From the IMG/VR virus record IMGVR_UViG_3300035698_009545, positions 1 through 26,705 of that record: DNA of 26,705 nt; one strand, 5' to 3'. How positions within the stretch are numbered: the first letter of the stretch is position 1; every line of letters starts with the position of its first letter. Source of the stretch: a virus. Shown one piece after another: positions 18,510 through 23,868 of this stretch. The notes under the pieces are model-generated. The model worked only from the letters and a program-made list of their open reading frames with translations. It was not told where the DNA came from and did not search any database. The position numbers and the translations under genes were made by a program.

Positions 18510-18955
18510 AGACCTAGAAGATCCCCTCTGTCACCAAGGATGGTATTCCTAGAGGAAGTGTTTCCACCTGAGCTAGAATTGGCCCTAGCTGCACTGGTGT
18601 TTCTAATCCCCTCGGCTGTGTTGGAAGCCCTGATGTCCTTGCGCTTGGCGGTGTCCTGCTCTTGAGCAATTCCCCTATCGACTCTGAGCTGCTCTCTGGC
18701 TATGTTCTCATCGCCTCGTTGACGGGCTCTCTCAGCGTTACGACCTATGAGTTCCCCCCATATCTCGTCATACCATTGGTCAACAACGGTTTGATCTGCA
18801 AAATCTTGGAAATTGTTATCAGTGAGATCGTCGAATAAACCTCCGAGACCTCCTCTTTCCGAGCTACCACTTGTGGCACCGGATCTGGTCGGAGCGGTGA
18901 CATCGTCAAATATACCTTCGAGACCGCCTTTGTCTGAACTACCTGAGCCACTCAT
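18506..18955 (-). CDS. Small Gly/Ser-rich protein with duplicated FDD motif
   Basis: A 149-residue protein of unknown function between the GNAT-like and portal genes. The frame extends to a TTG at 18967, but ATG 18955 has GAGG six bases upstream and is chosen. Its N-terminus carries two copies of a short motif, GSSDKGGLEGIFDDVT and GSSERGGLGGLFDDLT, separated by about 18 residues. A helical charged centre follows (AERARQRGDENIAREQLRVDRG), then an Asn/Ser-rich tail (ANSSSGGNTSSRN). The repeated motifs look like linear peptides that could dock on a partner such as portal or terminase; this is inference. It ends in an ATGA overlap with the portal gene. Confidence 0.68.
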   Translation of the reverse strand: MSGSGSSDKGGLEGIFDDVTAPTRSGATSGSSERGGLGGLFDDLTDNNFQDFADQTVVDQWYDEIWGELIGRNAERARQRGDENIAREQLRVDRGIAQEQDTAKRKDIRASNTAEGIRNTSAARANSSSGGNTSSRNTILGDRGDLLGL

Positions 18956-18956
18956 T

Positions 18957-19388
18957 TTAAACCTCAATTCGATATTGTTCTTCGAGTTTCTTAAAACCTA
19001 GCTTTTCTAAAGACTGACGCTTAATGTTAGTATGGGCACCAATCATAGTAATTATATGGTTCGCATTATTTTTTCCAAAGTCAATAAATTCCTCCATTAA
19101 TAGATGTGCCGCTCGAGTCCCAGGTTTGGCAAAAAGCAGATCTTGGTATAGGACTATAACGGTAGGATCTATGATGCTAGGGAAGAGTCTGGATAACATC
19201 GAGCCTACAGGCTCCCCATCTCTATAGCACATCATTATTCGACCTTGTCTCAAATAGTCACCAAGCTTAAAGTTTCTACCATTAAATTCACTGTACGTAT
19301 CGGAAAGATGCATGACAGTCTGAATAACAAAGTCCTTCTCAGACTCTGTGGGTTTGGTTTTGCCGAATCTCTTAATCGTATATGCCAA
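18957..19388 (-). CDS. GNAT-fold acetyltransferase-like protein
   Basis: A 143-residue protein with the layout of Gcn5-related N-acetyltransferases. Visible are 'IMMCYRDGEPVGSML' (strands 2-3), 'VIVLYQDLLFAKPGTRAAHLLMEEFIDFGKN' (strand 4, the acetyl-CoA loop and helix), then 'ITMIGAHTNIKRQSLEKLGFKKLEEQYRIEV', the usual end with 'LGF....'. The P-loop is degenerate: PGTRAA rather than (R/Q)xxGx(G/A). Such proteins commonly lie beside terminase and portal genes in T7-like phages; no substrate is known. The longest frame starts at TTG 19388 inside the terminase 3' end, with only a weak GGA upstream, so the exact start is uncertain. Some virion-associated members may have lost catalysis, which would fit the degenerate loop. 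Confidence 0.72.
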   Translation of the reverse strand: MAYTIKRFGKTKPTESEKDFVIQTVMHLSDTYSEFNGRNFKLGDYLRQGRIMMCYRDGEPVGSMLSRLFPSIIDPTVIVLYQDLLFAKPGTRAAHLLMEEFIDFGKNNANHIITMIGAHTNIKRQSLEKLGFKKLEEQYRIEV

Positions 19389-20970
19389 CGTCGTCGTCCA
19401 TATTCCTGTAGGGGTCTTCGTGGTCAGGCATTGTGTACGCGTTCGTGCCTGTCGTCATGTCCTCTGTACCACCATGCTCTTCTAGTCTCTCAAAGAATAT
19501 ACCAGCCGAGCCCATAACGTACCCATCCGCTACATCGGGAGACATACCAACTCTGTCTTTAATGTCCTTCTTCGGCTCAGCGAGCTTCTTAAGTGAGGTT
19601 TTATGTCTGTCACCTTTGGTCCACGCAAGCTGCTTCACTATGTCAGGTAGCCATTTAGGGTCCGTTGCTGTTATTACCCCACCCTCGATGAGTCTCTTTG
19701 CCGCCTCGTAGTACATCTGTGCTCTGATGTTGGCATAGACTGAGTCCTTTGGAGTGGGCGTGTCAGTAGGAGAGCTTGCAAAGCTGAGCAGTCTCCAGTG
19801 ATGCTTCCCTGCTTGGTTAGCCAGTGTCTTTAAAGCGGTGCCTTCACCTTGATCTATCAGGACCATGTCGGCTTTAAGCTTACGCTCCCACTCTGTCGCT
19901 ATCCTGTACGTGTAGCTGTGATCTTGACCTTGAGCTTTATCCAGTTTGAAGCGTTCAAGAAGGCAGGCATAGGCTCCCTGATGGTGCCAAATCACAGTCT
20001 CATCTCCACCTTGCCAGGCTGGATCAATAGTTATTAGTGAAGGTAGGACTTTGACGGACTCGGGATCGAAATCATAACCCCTTTGTATCGCGGCTTCCAC
20101 AAACTCTTGGAGGATAATTGCATCCTTTGACGATTTCCTCGGCAAGCCTCGCACCCGCACTCTGAACTCGTCGTTGTTCTCGTCGCCATTAGCCTCTCTA
20201 AGCCATTTGGCAACCTCACTTTTGTCGACATGATCCATCTCTCTGGTATCTATTCGTCTTGAGTTCCACTCTGGGGACTCCATGCACTGTTCAAACTTAC
20301 TCTCTGGGTCATCTGAGTTACCGAACGCTAACCAAATCTTTATCGTATCAACGTCAGTGAAAGCACCGGAGGCATAGTCCCAGATTATCGCTGGTATCCC
20401 TGGTGCCTCCTCAAATGTGTAGCATATCGCATGACCCTTGTTGTGTAGACCAGACACTCTGGTCGGGGTGGCCTCACTCCAGTTGAACTGATCAAGCCTC
20501 CAGGAGCCTGCGTAGTGAGAGTCTAAGGCTTTGATGCTCTCGCCTAGCTTCTCGAAGAATAAGCCATTGTAGCGAGCCCTGTGCAGCCACACGTCATACT
20601 CTGGCCAGATGACTGTAGCAAGCTGAGGCTTTGTATTGGCTGTGACTCTGGCTCTTAATTTATGTGTATATAAAAGAATGATGTTTATCATGGCACCGAG
20701 GGCTGTCTTCGCCGCTCCGTTACCAGAGGACACCACAAGTCGGTAGGTTTGATATCTAGTTACTGGGTTACTTAGGTGTTTGGTTATCTTTTGAAGCTCT
20801 TCTAATTGCCACTTGTACGGGTGGATCTTCTCCATCTCTGTACCAGGCTCACCAAAGCCAAATATGATATAGGCAAGCTTGACGAAATCAAAACGATTCT
20901 CCTCAATGAGATTCCTAAAGACCTCAATCTCTTCCTTGGTAGGAACTATGCCTGGATCATTCCTGCTCAT
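19372..20970 (-). CDS. Terminase large subunit
   Basis: A 532-residue DNA-packaging motor: an ATPase that drives DNA through the portal plus a nuclease that cuts the concatemer. The Walker A-like motif is SSGNGAAKT (81-89), with Ala where Gly normally precedes the Lys. The Walker B end is CYTFEEA (183-189), with Glu for the usual first Asp. The RNase H-like nuclease acids are probably D316 (TIDPAWQGGDE), D373 (VLIDQGEG) and D479 or D482 (SPDVADGY). The frame opens further upstream at 21015, but ATG 20970 overlaps the preceding stop (ATGA) and has AGAGG upstream, so it is chosen. The 3' end overlaps the next frame by 17 bases. Confidence 0.93.
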   Translation of the reverse strand: MSRNDPGIVPTKEEIEVFRNLIEENRFDFVKLAYIIFGFGEPGTEMEKIHPYKWQLEELQKITKHLSNPVTRYQTYRLVVSSGNGAAKTALGAMINIILLYTHKLRARVTANTKPQLATVIWPEYDVWLHRARYNGLFFEKLGESIKALDSHYAGSWRLDQFNWSEATPTRVSGLHNKGHAICYTFEEAPGIPAIIWDYASGAFTDVDTIKIWLAFGNSDDPESKFEQCMESPEWNSRRIDTREMDHVDKSEVAKWLREANGDENNDEFRVRVRGLPRKSSKDAIILQEFVEAAIQRGYDFDPESVKVLPSLITIDPAWQGGDETVIWHHQGAYACLLERFKLDKAQGQDHSYTYRIATEWERKLKADMVLIDQGEGTALKTLANQAGKHHWRLLSFASSPTDTPTPKDSVYANIRAQMYYEAAKRLIEGGVITATDPKWLPDIVKQLAWTKGDRHKTSLKKLAEPKKDIKDRVGMSPDVADGYVMGSAGIFFERLEEHGGTEDMTTGTNAYTMPDHEDPYRNMDDDVGIYD

Positions 20971-21227
20971 TGCGTCCTCTTCCTCAAAGCATTGATTATA
21001 CCACCAACACTGCAACCCATCTTGAACGATATCTGTGTATTACTAAGTCCCTCGTCATGGTAGGCATATATTAACTCCCAATTAAGCTTCTTCTTCTTAG
21101 ATAGACCAATAGTGCCGTCACTAATAGCCCTGCTTGTGGCTCTAGCGTGGGCTATAAACCACTCGTCTGTGAGAGTAGTACCGCAGTAGGGGCAGTCGTC
21201 ACCAGGTTTACGTTTGAAGGAGCTCAT
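20967..21227 (-). CDS. Small protein with CxxC and helix-turn-helix
   Basis: An 86-residue protein lying between the terminase genes. An N-terminal CPYCG (12-16) is a zinc-knuckle half-site; with no second CxxC, nearby His27 could be a ligand. Residues 50-84 (WELIYAYHDEGLSNTQISFKMGCSVGGIINALRK) read as a helix-turn-helix of homeodomain or sigma-region-4 type. It may help the terminase recognise DNA or act as a late regulator; neither is shown. The start ATG 21227 overlaps the upstream gene (ATGA-type, four bases). It ends in an ATGA overlap with the large terminase, so the genes are translationally coupled. Confidence 0.72.
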   Translation of the reverse strand: MSSFKRKPGDDCPYCGTTLTDEWFIAHARATSRAISDGTIGLSKKKKLNWELIYAYHDEGLSNTQISFKMGCSVGGIINALRKRTQ

Positions 21228-21430
21228 GGTCTGGACCTCTCCAATCTCTTTCTCATATAAGCTACAAGGTCTATGAGGTTGTCTCTCTCTGAAACCACCT
21301 TGGGGAGCTCTAAGGGTAGAGGAGGGACACCAACAAGATCACGCCACTCATTGACTAGGAACAGGCACTCGTCTCTGGTCATCAACGGGGAGAAGAGGGC
21401 CTCTACGTCACTAGGAGTTATCTGTATCAC
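21224..21430 (-). CDS. Small hypothetical protein downstream of small terminase
   Basis: A 68-residue protein with no recognised domain. Its body is 'MTRDECLFLVNEWRDLVGVPPLPLE' followed by a helical, basic end (ERDNLIDLVAYMRKRLERS). The start is GTG at 21430 with AGAGG seven bases upstream, overlapping the 3' end of the small terminase gene by 20 bases. It overlaps the next gene by four bases. The tight overlap on both sides supports it as a real gene of the packaging operon. Confidence 0.65.
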   Translation of the reverse strand: MIQITPSDVEALFSPLMTRDECLFLVNEWRDLVGVPPLPLELPKVVSERDNLIDLVAYMRKRLERSRP

Positions 21431-22193
21431 TGTCGTCCTCTGGTGTTACGTCTATCACCCCGTCCATGGCAGCTTGAGCACGTTGAGTGCTATGAAGTAG
21501 TATGGACCTCATGTCTTTACTGACACCGTGCTCGATAACACTAGTCTTTTTGAAGACCTTCTTCTCAGTGGCCAACAACTCAATGGCTTTCATCTTGTCC
21601 CAGAACTCAATCTCTATTATCTCACCGTCGATAACATCCATGTCATTTGGATCTGTACCCCAGGTGTTCTTTACTTTTATTTTCTTAATTGATCTACGCA
21701 GCTCAGGGGCCATTTTCTTCATACTGTTTATAAATGAGCCGTCCTCGTTTTGGATACCAACTGGGTCAATGAACGCCACCTCTTTGACCTTCTCCACCAA
21801 CTCCTCTGCGTCGTAGCCGTATTTGCGTACAGCCCCTGCAGTGACCTTTTGTATGCAGGCATAGATGTCCTTGCGGTCCATGAGGTTTTGTCCGTCACGG
21901 GCGTTCAGGCCTGTCAGACGAGCAGCCTGCTTGGAGTCTCTACAAGTGAGATAGTTATGGATGAAGCGGATTATGTTGGGGTCAGTAGCGTGGATAGGTT
22001 TAAGGGTAGAGCGTATGACTTTGTCTGTCTCCGACTCATCTAGGGTAAGCGTTCTGTTAGTCGAAGAGAGGTCGATAGAGCCAATATGAGGGATGTGTAT
22101 TTTGTCAGTCTTAACCTGAGAGGAAGCTATCGTCGGAAGCGGGTCCGAAGGCTTAAGGGACGGTAGGTCTGGCAACGGCGGTAGTTTACTCAT
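21411..22193 (-). CDS. Terminase small subunit
   Basis: A 260-residue protein that would bind viral DNA and hand it to the large subunit. Residues about 1-70 are Pro/Ser-rich and probably disordered. Residues 78-112 (YLTCRDSKQAARLTGLNARDGQNLMDR) form a helix-turn-helix typical of terminase small subunits. A segment follows of the form 'AEELVEKVKEVAFIDPVGI' and 'RRSIKKIKVKN...IEFWDKMKAIELLATEKKVF', a pattern common to this family ('EL..IA..D......A......DK..ALE.L....G'). The C-terminus is acidic. It is the first protein gene of the late operon. No Shine-Dalgarno is visible before ATG 22193, and a promoter-like sequence places the predicted transcription start at about the start codon, so the mRNA may be leaderless. 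Confidence 0.88.
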   Translation of the reverse strand: MSKLPPLPDLPSLKPSDPLPTIASSQVKTDKIHIPHIGSIDLSSTNRTLTLDESETDKVIRSTLKPIHATDPNIIRFIHNYLTCRDSKQAARLTGLNARDGQNLMDRKDIYACIQKVTAGAVRKYGYDAEELVEKVKEVAFIDPVGIQNEDGSFINSMKKMAPELRRSIKKIKVKNTWGTDPNDMDVIDGEIIEIEFWDKMKAIELLATEKKVFKKTSVIEHGVSKDMRSILLHSTQRAQAAMDGVIDVTPEDDSDTDNS

Positions 22194-22200
22194 ACTATAT

Positions 22201-22230
22201 AATGTAAGGGCAAGTTTTATAGAATGTCAA
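22201..22230 (-). promoter_or_regulatory. Candidate late promoter directly before the small terminase gene
   Basis: On the minus strand there is a perfect TTGACA (plus 22225-22230), an 18-base spacer and TACATT (22201-22206). The predicted start falls at about 22194, next to ATG 22193. The -35 box sits in CCCCACTTGACA, a context shared with the promoter at 22543-22571. Confidence 0.5.
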
Positions 22231-22338
22231 GTGGGGTTAAAAGCGTAGTAATTACGTGTCCATATGTGTTTATAGGAGTTGTGTGCGCACCCCCGCGAAT
22301 TTATAACAGTCACCAATAGATGAATGAACGACTAAGGA

Positions 22339-22410
22339 GGCGCTACAAGGACTCGAACCCCGATGAGCAGTCTCTCCGACCACACGCCTTACCCGTTAGA
22401 CGATAGCGCC
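22339..22410 (-). tRNA. tRNA-like gene, anticodon not assignable
   Basis: A 72-nt minus-strand element folds as a tRNA. The acceptor GGCGCTA pairs with TAGCGCC (7 bp). The D-arm is GTCT/AGGC with loop AACGGGTA, containing the usual A14 and G18G19. The T-arm is CGGGG/CCTTG with loop TTCGAGT. The anticodon arm is abnormal. The only good stem, GTGGT/ACTGC, gives a loop CGGAGAG with G at position 33 instead of the near-universal U. The alternative register (TCGGAGA) has no stem. CCA is not encoded. It is either a degenerate tRNA or a tRNA-shaped RNA with another use. Confidence 0.7.
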
Positions 22411-22418
22411 GTGAAGGC

Positions 22419-22464
22419 GAGGGGCCGAGGACTCAAACCTCGTAGCCAACAAGTGGCACCCCTC
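22419..22464 (-). ncRNA. 46-nt mini tRNA-like structure lacking an anticodon arm
   Basis: On the minus strand GAGGGGT pairs with GCCCCTC (7 bp ending in a T-G wobble). Inside are one small hairpin (GCCA, loop CTTGT, TGGC) and a T-arm (CGAGG, loop TTTGAGT, CCTCG). This is an acceptor/T-arm minihelix plus a single extra arm. It ends eight bases upstream of the 72-nt tRNA-like gene. A full-length reading starting at 22493 gives 75 nt but has an A-C mismatch in the acceptor and no D-arm. It could be a deleted tRNA, a processing signal for RNase P/Z, or a tRNA mimic. Confidence 0.45.
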
Positions 22465-22542
22465 ATAAGGGAGAGGAGAGGGCTAAGTCCCTCCAATCCC
22501 AAACTCATTTATCAGCTAGGACATCCAAACAAGTAAGTTAGG

Positions 22543-22571
22543 ATTTTATGGGGGCTCTTAGGTTGTGTCAA
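22543..22571 (-). promoter_or_regulatory. Strong sigma70-type promoter for tRNA-like RNAs and late operon
   Basis: On the minus strand TTGACA (plus 22566-22571), a 17-base spacer and TAAAAT (22543-22548) nearly match the bacterial consensus. The predicted start, about 22536, lies upstream of both tRNA-like elements and the small terminase gene. No competing gene lies in between. Confidence 0.7.
22548..22559. repeat. ATGGGGGCTCTT repeat, first copy
   Basis: The 12-mer ATGGGGGCTCTT occurs at 22548-22559 and again at 23007-23018, both times just after a T-rich run. In the first copy it forms the spacer of the minus-strand promoter. It could be a protein-binding site shared by the two sides of the divergent region. 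Confidence 0.4.
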
Positions 22572-22845
22572 GTGGAGGCCAAATAAGATGGTTCGACAAA
22601 GATTGTACTTGGCCCCTATCCATCACATAGGAGTGTTGTCGATTTAACCCTGATCAGGCCCAAATAAGTTGAAGTAGGCCCGTCGCGACTGGACTGTTTA
22701 GCTACTAAGAAGAGTTAACCCCCCTCTAACCGTTTTACCGTGGCTGTTACGCCCTTCGCATTTGGTTTCAAACCCTTTGCGTGTCTCTAGTGCAGTGAGA
22801 TACTAAGTCATCTACACAGCTCTCCACGCCGCTACTTCATATTCT

Positions 22846-22875
22846 TCATAGTGTATCGATACTGGGAGGGCAAGT
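22846..22875 (-). promoter_or_regulatory. Weak candidate minus-strand promoter
   Basis: TTGCCC (plus 22870-22875), a 17-base spacer containing the palindrome GTATCGATAC (22853-22862), and TATGAA (22847-22852) are each 4/6 matches to sigma70 boxes. The -35 sits in ACTTGCCCT, similar to the other late promoters (ACTTGACA). Confidence 0.35.
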
Positions 22876-22881
22876 GTTATA
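22867..22881. repeat. AGGGCAAGT-N-TTATA element, second copy
   Basis: A 15-mer AGGGCAAGTGTTATA matches AGGGCAAGTTTTATA at 22207-22221 in 14 of 15 positions. Both copies lie within candidate minus-strand promoters, one in a spacer and one over a -35 box. This suggests a regulator of late transcription. Confidence 0.45.
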
Positions 22882-22891
22882 TTTCTTAGCT

Positions 22892-22956
22892 AAAAGATAT
22901 AGCGAAAAATACGAACACAATATTTTACAGTAAAAAGATATAGCGAAAAATACGAA
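22892..22956. repeat. Pair of 24-bp direct repeats, 41 bp apart
   Basis: A 24-base sequence starting AAAAGATATAGCGAAAAATA and ending CGAA is present, identical, at 22892-22915 and 22933-22956. The start-to-start distance of 41 bp is close to four helical turns, so proteins bound to both would face the same side. The tract is A-rich and lies at the centre of the divergent region. It could be an operator, an activator array or an origin iteron pair. Confidence 0.7.
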
Positions 22957-23023
22957 AAATATTCGTTGCACCTTTTTAACAGTCCCACAGAATTCCAGGT
23001 TTTTTGATGGGGGCTCTTCAAAT

Positions 23024-23050
23024 ACGATTATATAAATCGTTTGAAACGAT
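23024..23050. promoter_or_regulatory. Overlapping operator-like inverted repeats
   Basis: ATCGTTTGAAACGAT (23036-23050) is a perfect inverted repeat around a central G. Its left half also pairs with ACGATT at 23024-23029 across ATATA. Three alternating half-sites (ACGAT/ATCGT) in 27 bp are typical of a dimeric repressor binding cooperatively between divergent promoters. Confidence 0.5.
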
Positions 23051-23127
23051 ATCAAACATCCTTCCACACAATGTCTCGCTATCTCTATCTATACAGAGGG
23101 CCTATAGGTTGCGACTCAATTTTAAAA

Positions 23128-23195
23128 CTATGCGCCATGCCCTATGATACGCATGATATCAAGCTACTATGCGCTATGATACGCTATGTTATTAT
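23128..23195. repeat. Imperfect ATGCGC / ATGATACGC repeat cluster
   Basis: CTATGCGCCATG followed by CTATGATACGC recurs about 40 bases later as CTATGCGCTATG-ATACGCTATG, so the units are similar but not identical. No ribosome site or convincing gene accompanies it. The cluster might bind a protein or be slippage-generated sequence. Confidence 0.4.
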
Positions 23196-23236
23196 GTATA
23201 TTATAAACATTCATTCATTATTAATAGTTATATAAC

Positions 23237-23265
23237 TTGACCATGCTTATAGGTTAGGCTATTTA
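23237..23265 (+). promoter_or_regulatory. Candidate early promoter before the first plus-strand gene
   Basis: TTGACC (23237-23242), a 17-base spacer and TATTTA (23260-23265) fit a sigma70 promoter, in a run of GTTATATAACTT motifs (23228-23239, and again from about 23279). The predicted start is near 23272, about 60 bases before ATG 23334. Confidence 0.55.
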
Positions 23266-23317
23266 TAACTCAATCAGGTTATATAACTTATATAACTTTA
23301 TGAGATTATGAATCGCC

Positions 23318-23333
23318 AACAAAGGACCAAATC
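23318..23333 (+). promoter_or_regulatory. Conserved early-gene leader with Shine-Dalgarno (first of a family)
   Basis: AACAAAGGACCAAATC precedes ATG 23334. Close copies precede ATG 23648 (23630-23647), ATG 24772 (24756-24771, identical 16-mer), ATG 25131 (25112-25130), ATG 25537 (25519-25536), ATG 26167 (26134-26166, doubled) and ATG 26296 (26283-26295). A weaker version precedes 24613. AAAGGA is the ribosome site, but conservation extends over the flanking AAC and CCAAA, more than the ribosome needs. This suggests a shared regulator, or duplication of gene cassettes. Confidence 0.75.
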
Positions 23334-23570
23334 ATGCTTACACGCAGTGCAGTAAAAGATAAAATAGAGATAATTAATATCAGAATAAGACGTTTAGAAA
23401 TTGAGACAGTGATGAAAGGAATTGATAATACTTCCAGCATTGCCTCACTTAACGCAAATGCATTTAAACTACTGCAATGGCTAGATTCAGAGCAATCTAG
23501 TTATCTCTCAAAATGTTCATTTAACTTTGAGAACCTCTTTCAGAGCTTAGAAAACAGTTACCAACACTGA
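23334..23570 (+). CDS. Hypothetical early protein, helical
   Basis: A 78-residue protein of unknown function, the first gene of the plus-strand block. Residues 6-28 (AVKDKIEIINIRIRRLEIET) form a charged amphipathic helix that could be a coiled coil. A helical Ser-rich second half follows. No membrane segment or catalytic motif is seen. ATG 23334 lies seven bases after AAAGGA in the recurring leader. By position behind a host-type promoter it would be expressed at once on infection, when host-takeover proteins are usually made; that role is inference. Confidence 0.65.
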   Translation: MLTRSAVKDKIEIINIRIRRLEIETVMKGIDNTSSIASLNANAFKLLQWLDSEQSSYLSKCSFNFENLFQSLENSYQH

Positions 23571-23589
23571 TAGTGGCTGAATGCTTTTT

Positions 23590-23616
23590 AGGTCCTTAGA
23601 TTCAATCCTAAGGCCT
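23590..23616 (+). other. Intergenic hairpin of the leader cassette, copy 1
   Basis: CCTTAG and CTAAGG pair across loop ATTCAATC, extended by AGG/CCT with a one-base bulge. Flanks GCTTTTTAGG and TAAAACCATT are shared with the hairpin at 24555-24582. No U-tract follows, so it is not a standard terminator. mRNA processing or stability are possible roles. Confidence 0.6.
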
Positions 23617-23647
23617 TATAAAACCATTTAACAAAGGATCAAACACA

Positions 23648-23752
23648 ATGAATCAGTTAACAACAATCACAGGCCATGTAATTTCTTACATAATCTTAAT
23701 TTCTCTCCTAATTAACCTATTATTTCAAATAAGACTCATTTCGCTCTTTTAA
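23648..23752 (+). CDS. 34-residue single-pass membrane peptide
   Basis: A short reading frame, MNQLTTITGHVISYIILISL..., starts nine bases after AAAGGA in the recurring leader (AACAAAGGATCAAACACA). Residues 11-28 are strongly hydrophobic, one transmembrane helix, and a single Arg follows near the C-terminus. The presence of the full leader argues that it is translated. Small phage membrane peptides can inhibit host functions or aid lysis; nothing here decides between these. Confidence 0.55.
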   Translation: MNQLTTITGHVISYIILISLLINLLFQIRLISLF

Positions 23753-23827
23753 AAGTCAATTCTATAACACCAAGGAAGGTGTTTACCTTAGTAATTCTAT
23801 ACTCTTAACGCATCCAAACTACTCCAT

Positions 23828-23856
23828 TTGACTTTCTTTAAAACGTCCTATATACT
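23828..23856 (+). promoter_or_regulatory. Strong sigma70-type promoter ahead of a long hairpin
   Basis: TTGACT (23828-23833), exactly 17 bases, and TATACT (23851-23856) are each 5/6 to consensus. The predicted start is about 23863, six bases before the hairpin at 23869-23952 and about 380 bases before the next gene. Confidence 0.7.
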
Positions 23857-23868
23857 AACTTTATACAG

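Noticed and set aside
18745-18951. Alternative 68-codon minus-strand frame within the FDD-motif gene
   Set aside because: It overlaps in another frame a gene with a proper ribosome site and an ATGA link to portal; no support of its own.
22419-22493. A normal 75-nt tRNA in place of the 46-nt element
   Set aside because: The longer version needs an A-C mismatch in the acceptor and has no D-arm or proper anticodon stem. The shorter fold is better.
22846-23067. 73-codon minus-strand frame in the divergent region
   Set aside because: It starts with GTG, has only a poor ribosome site, and runs through the direct repeats. Composition looks like chance AT-rich sequence.
23041-23235. 64-codon plus-strand frame before the early promoter
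   Set aside because: No ribosome site; it spans the repeat cluster and lies upstream of the likely early transcription start.
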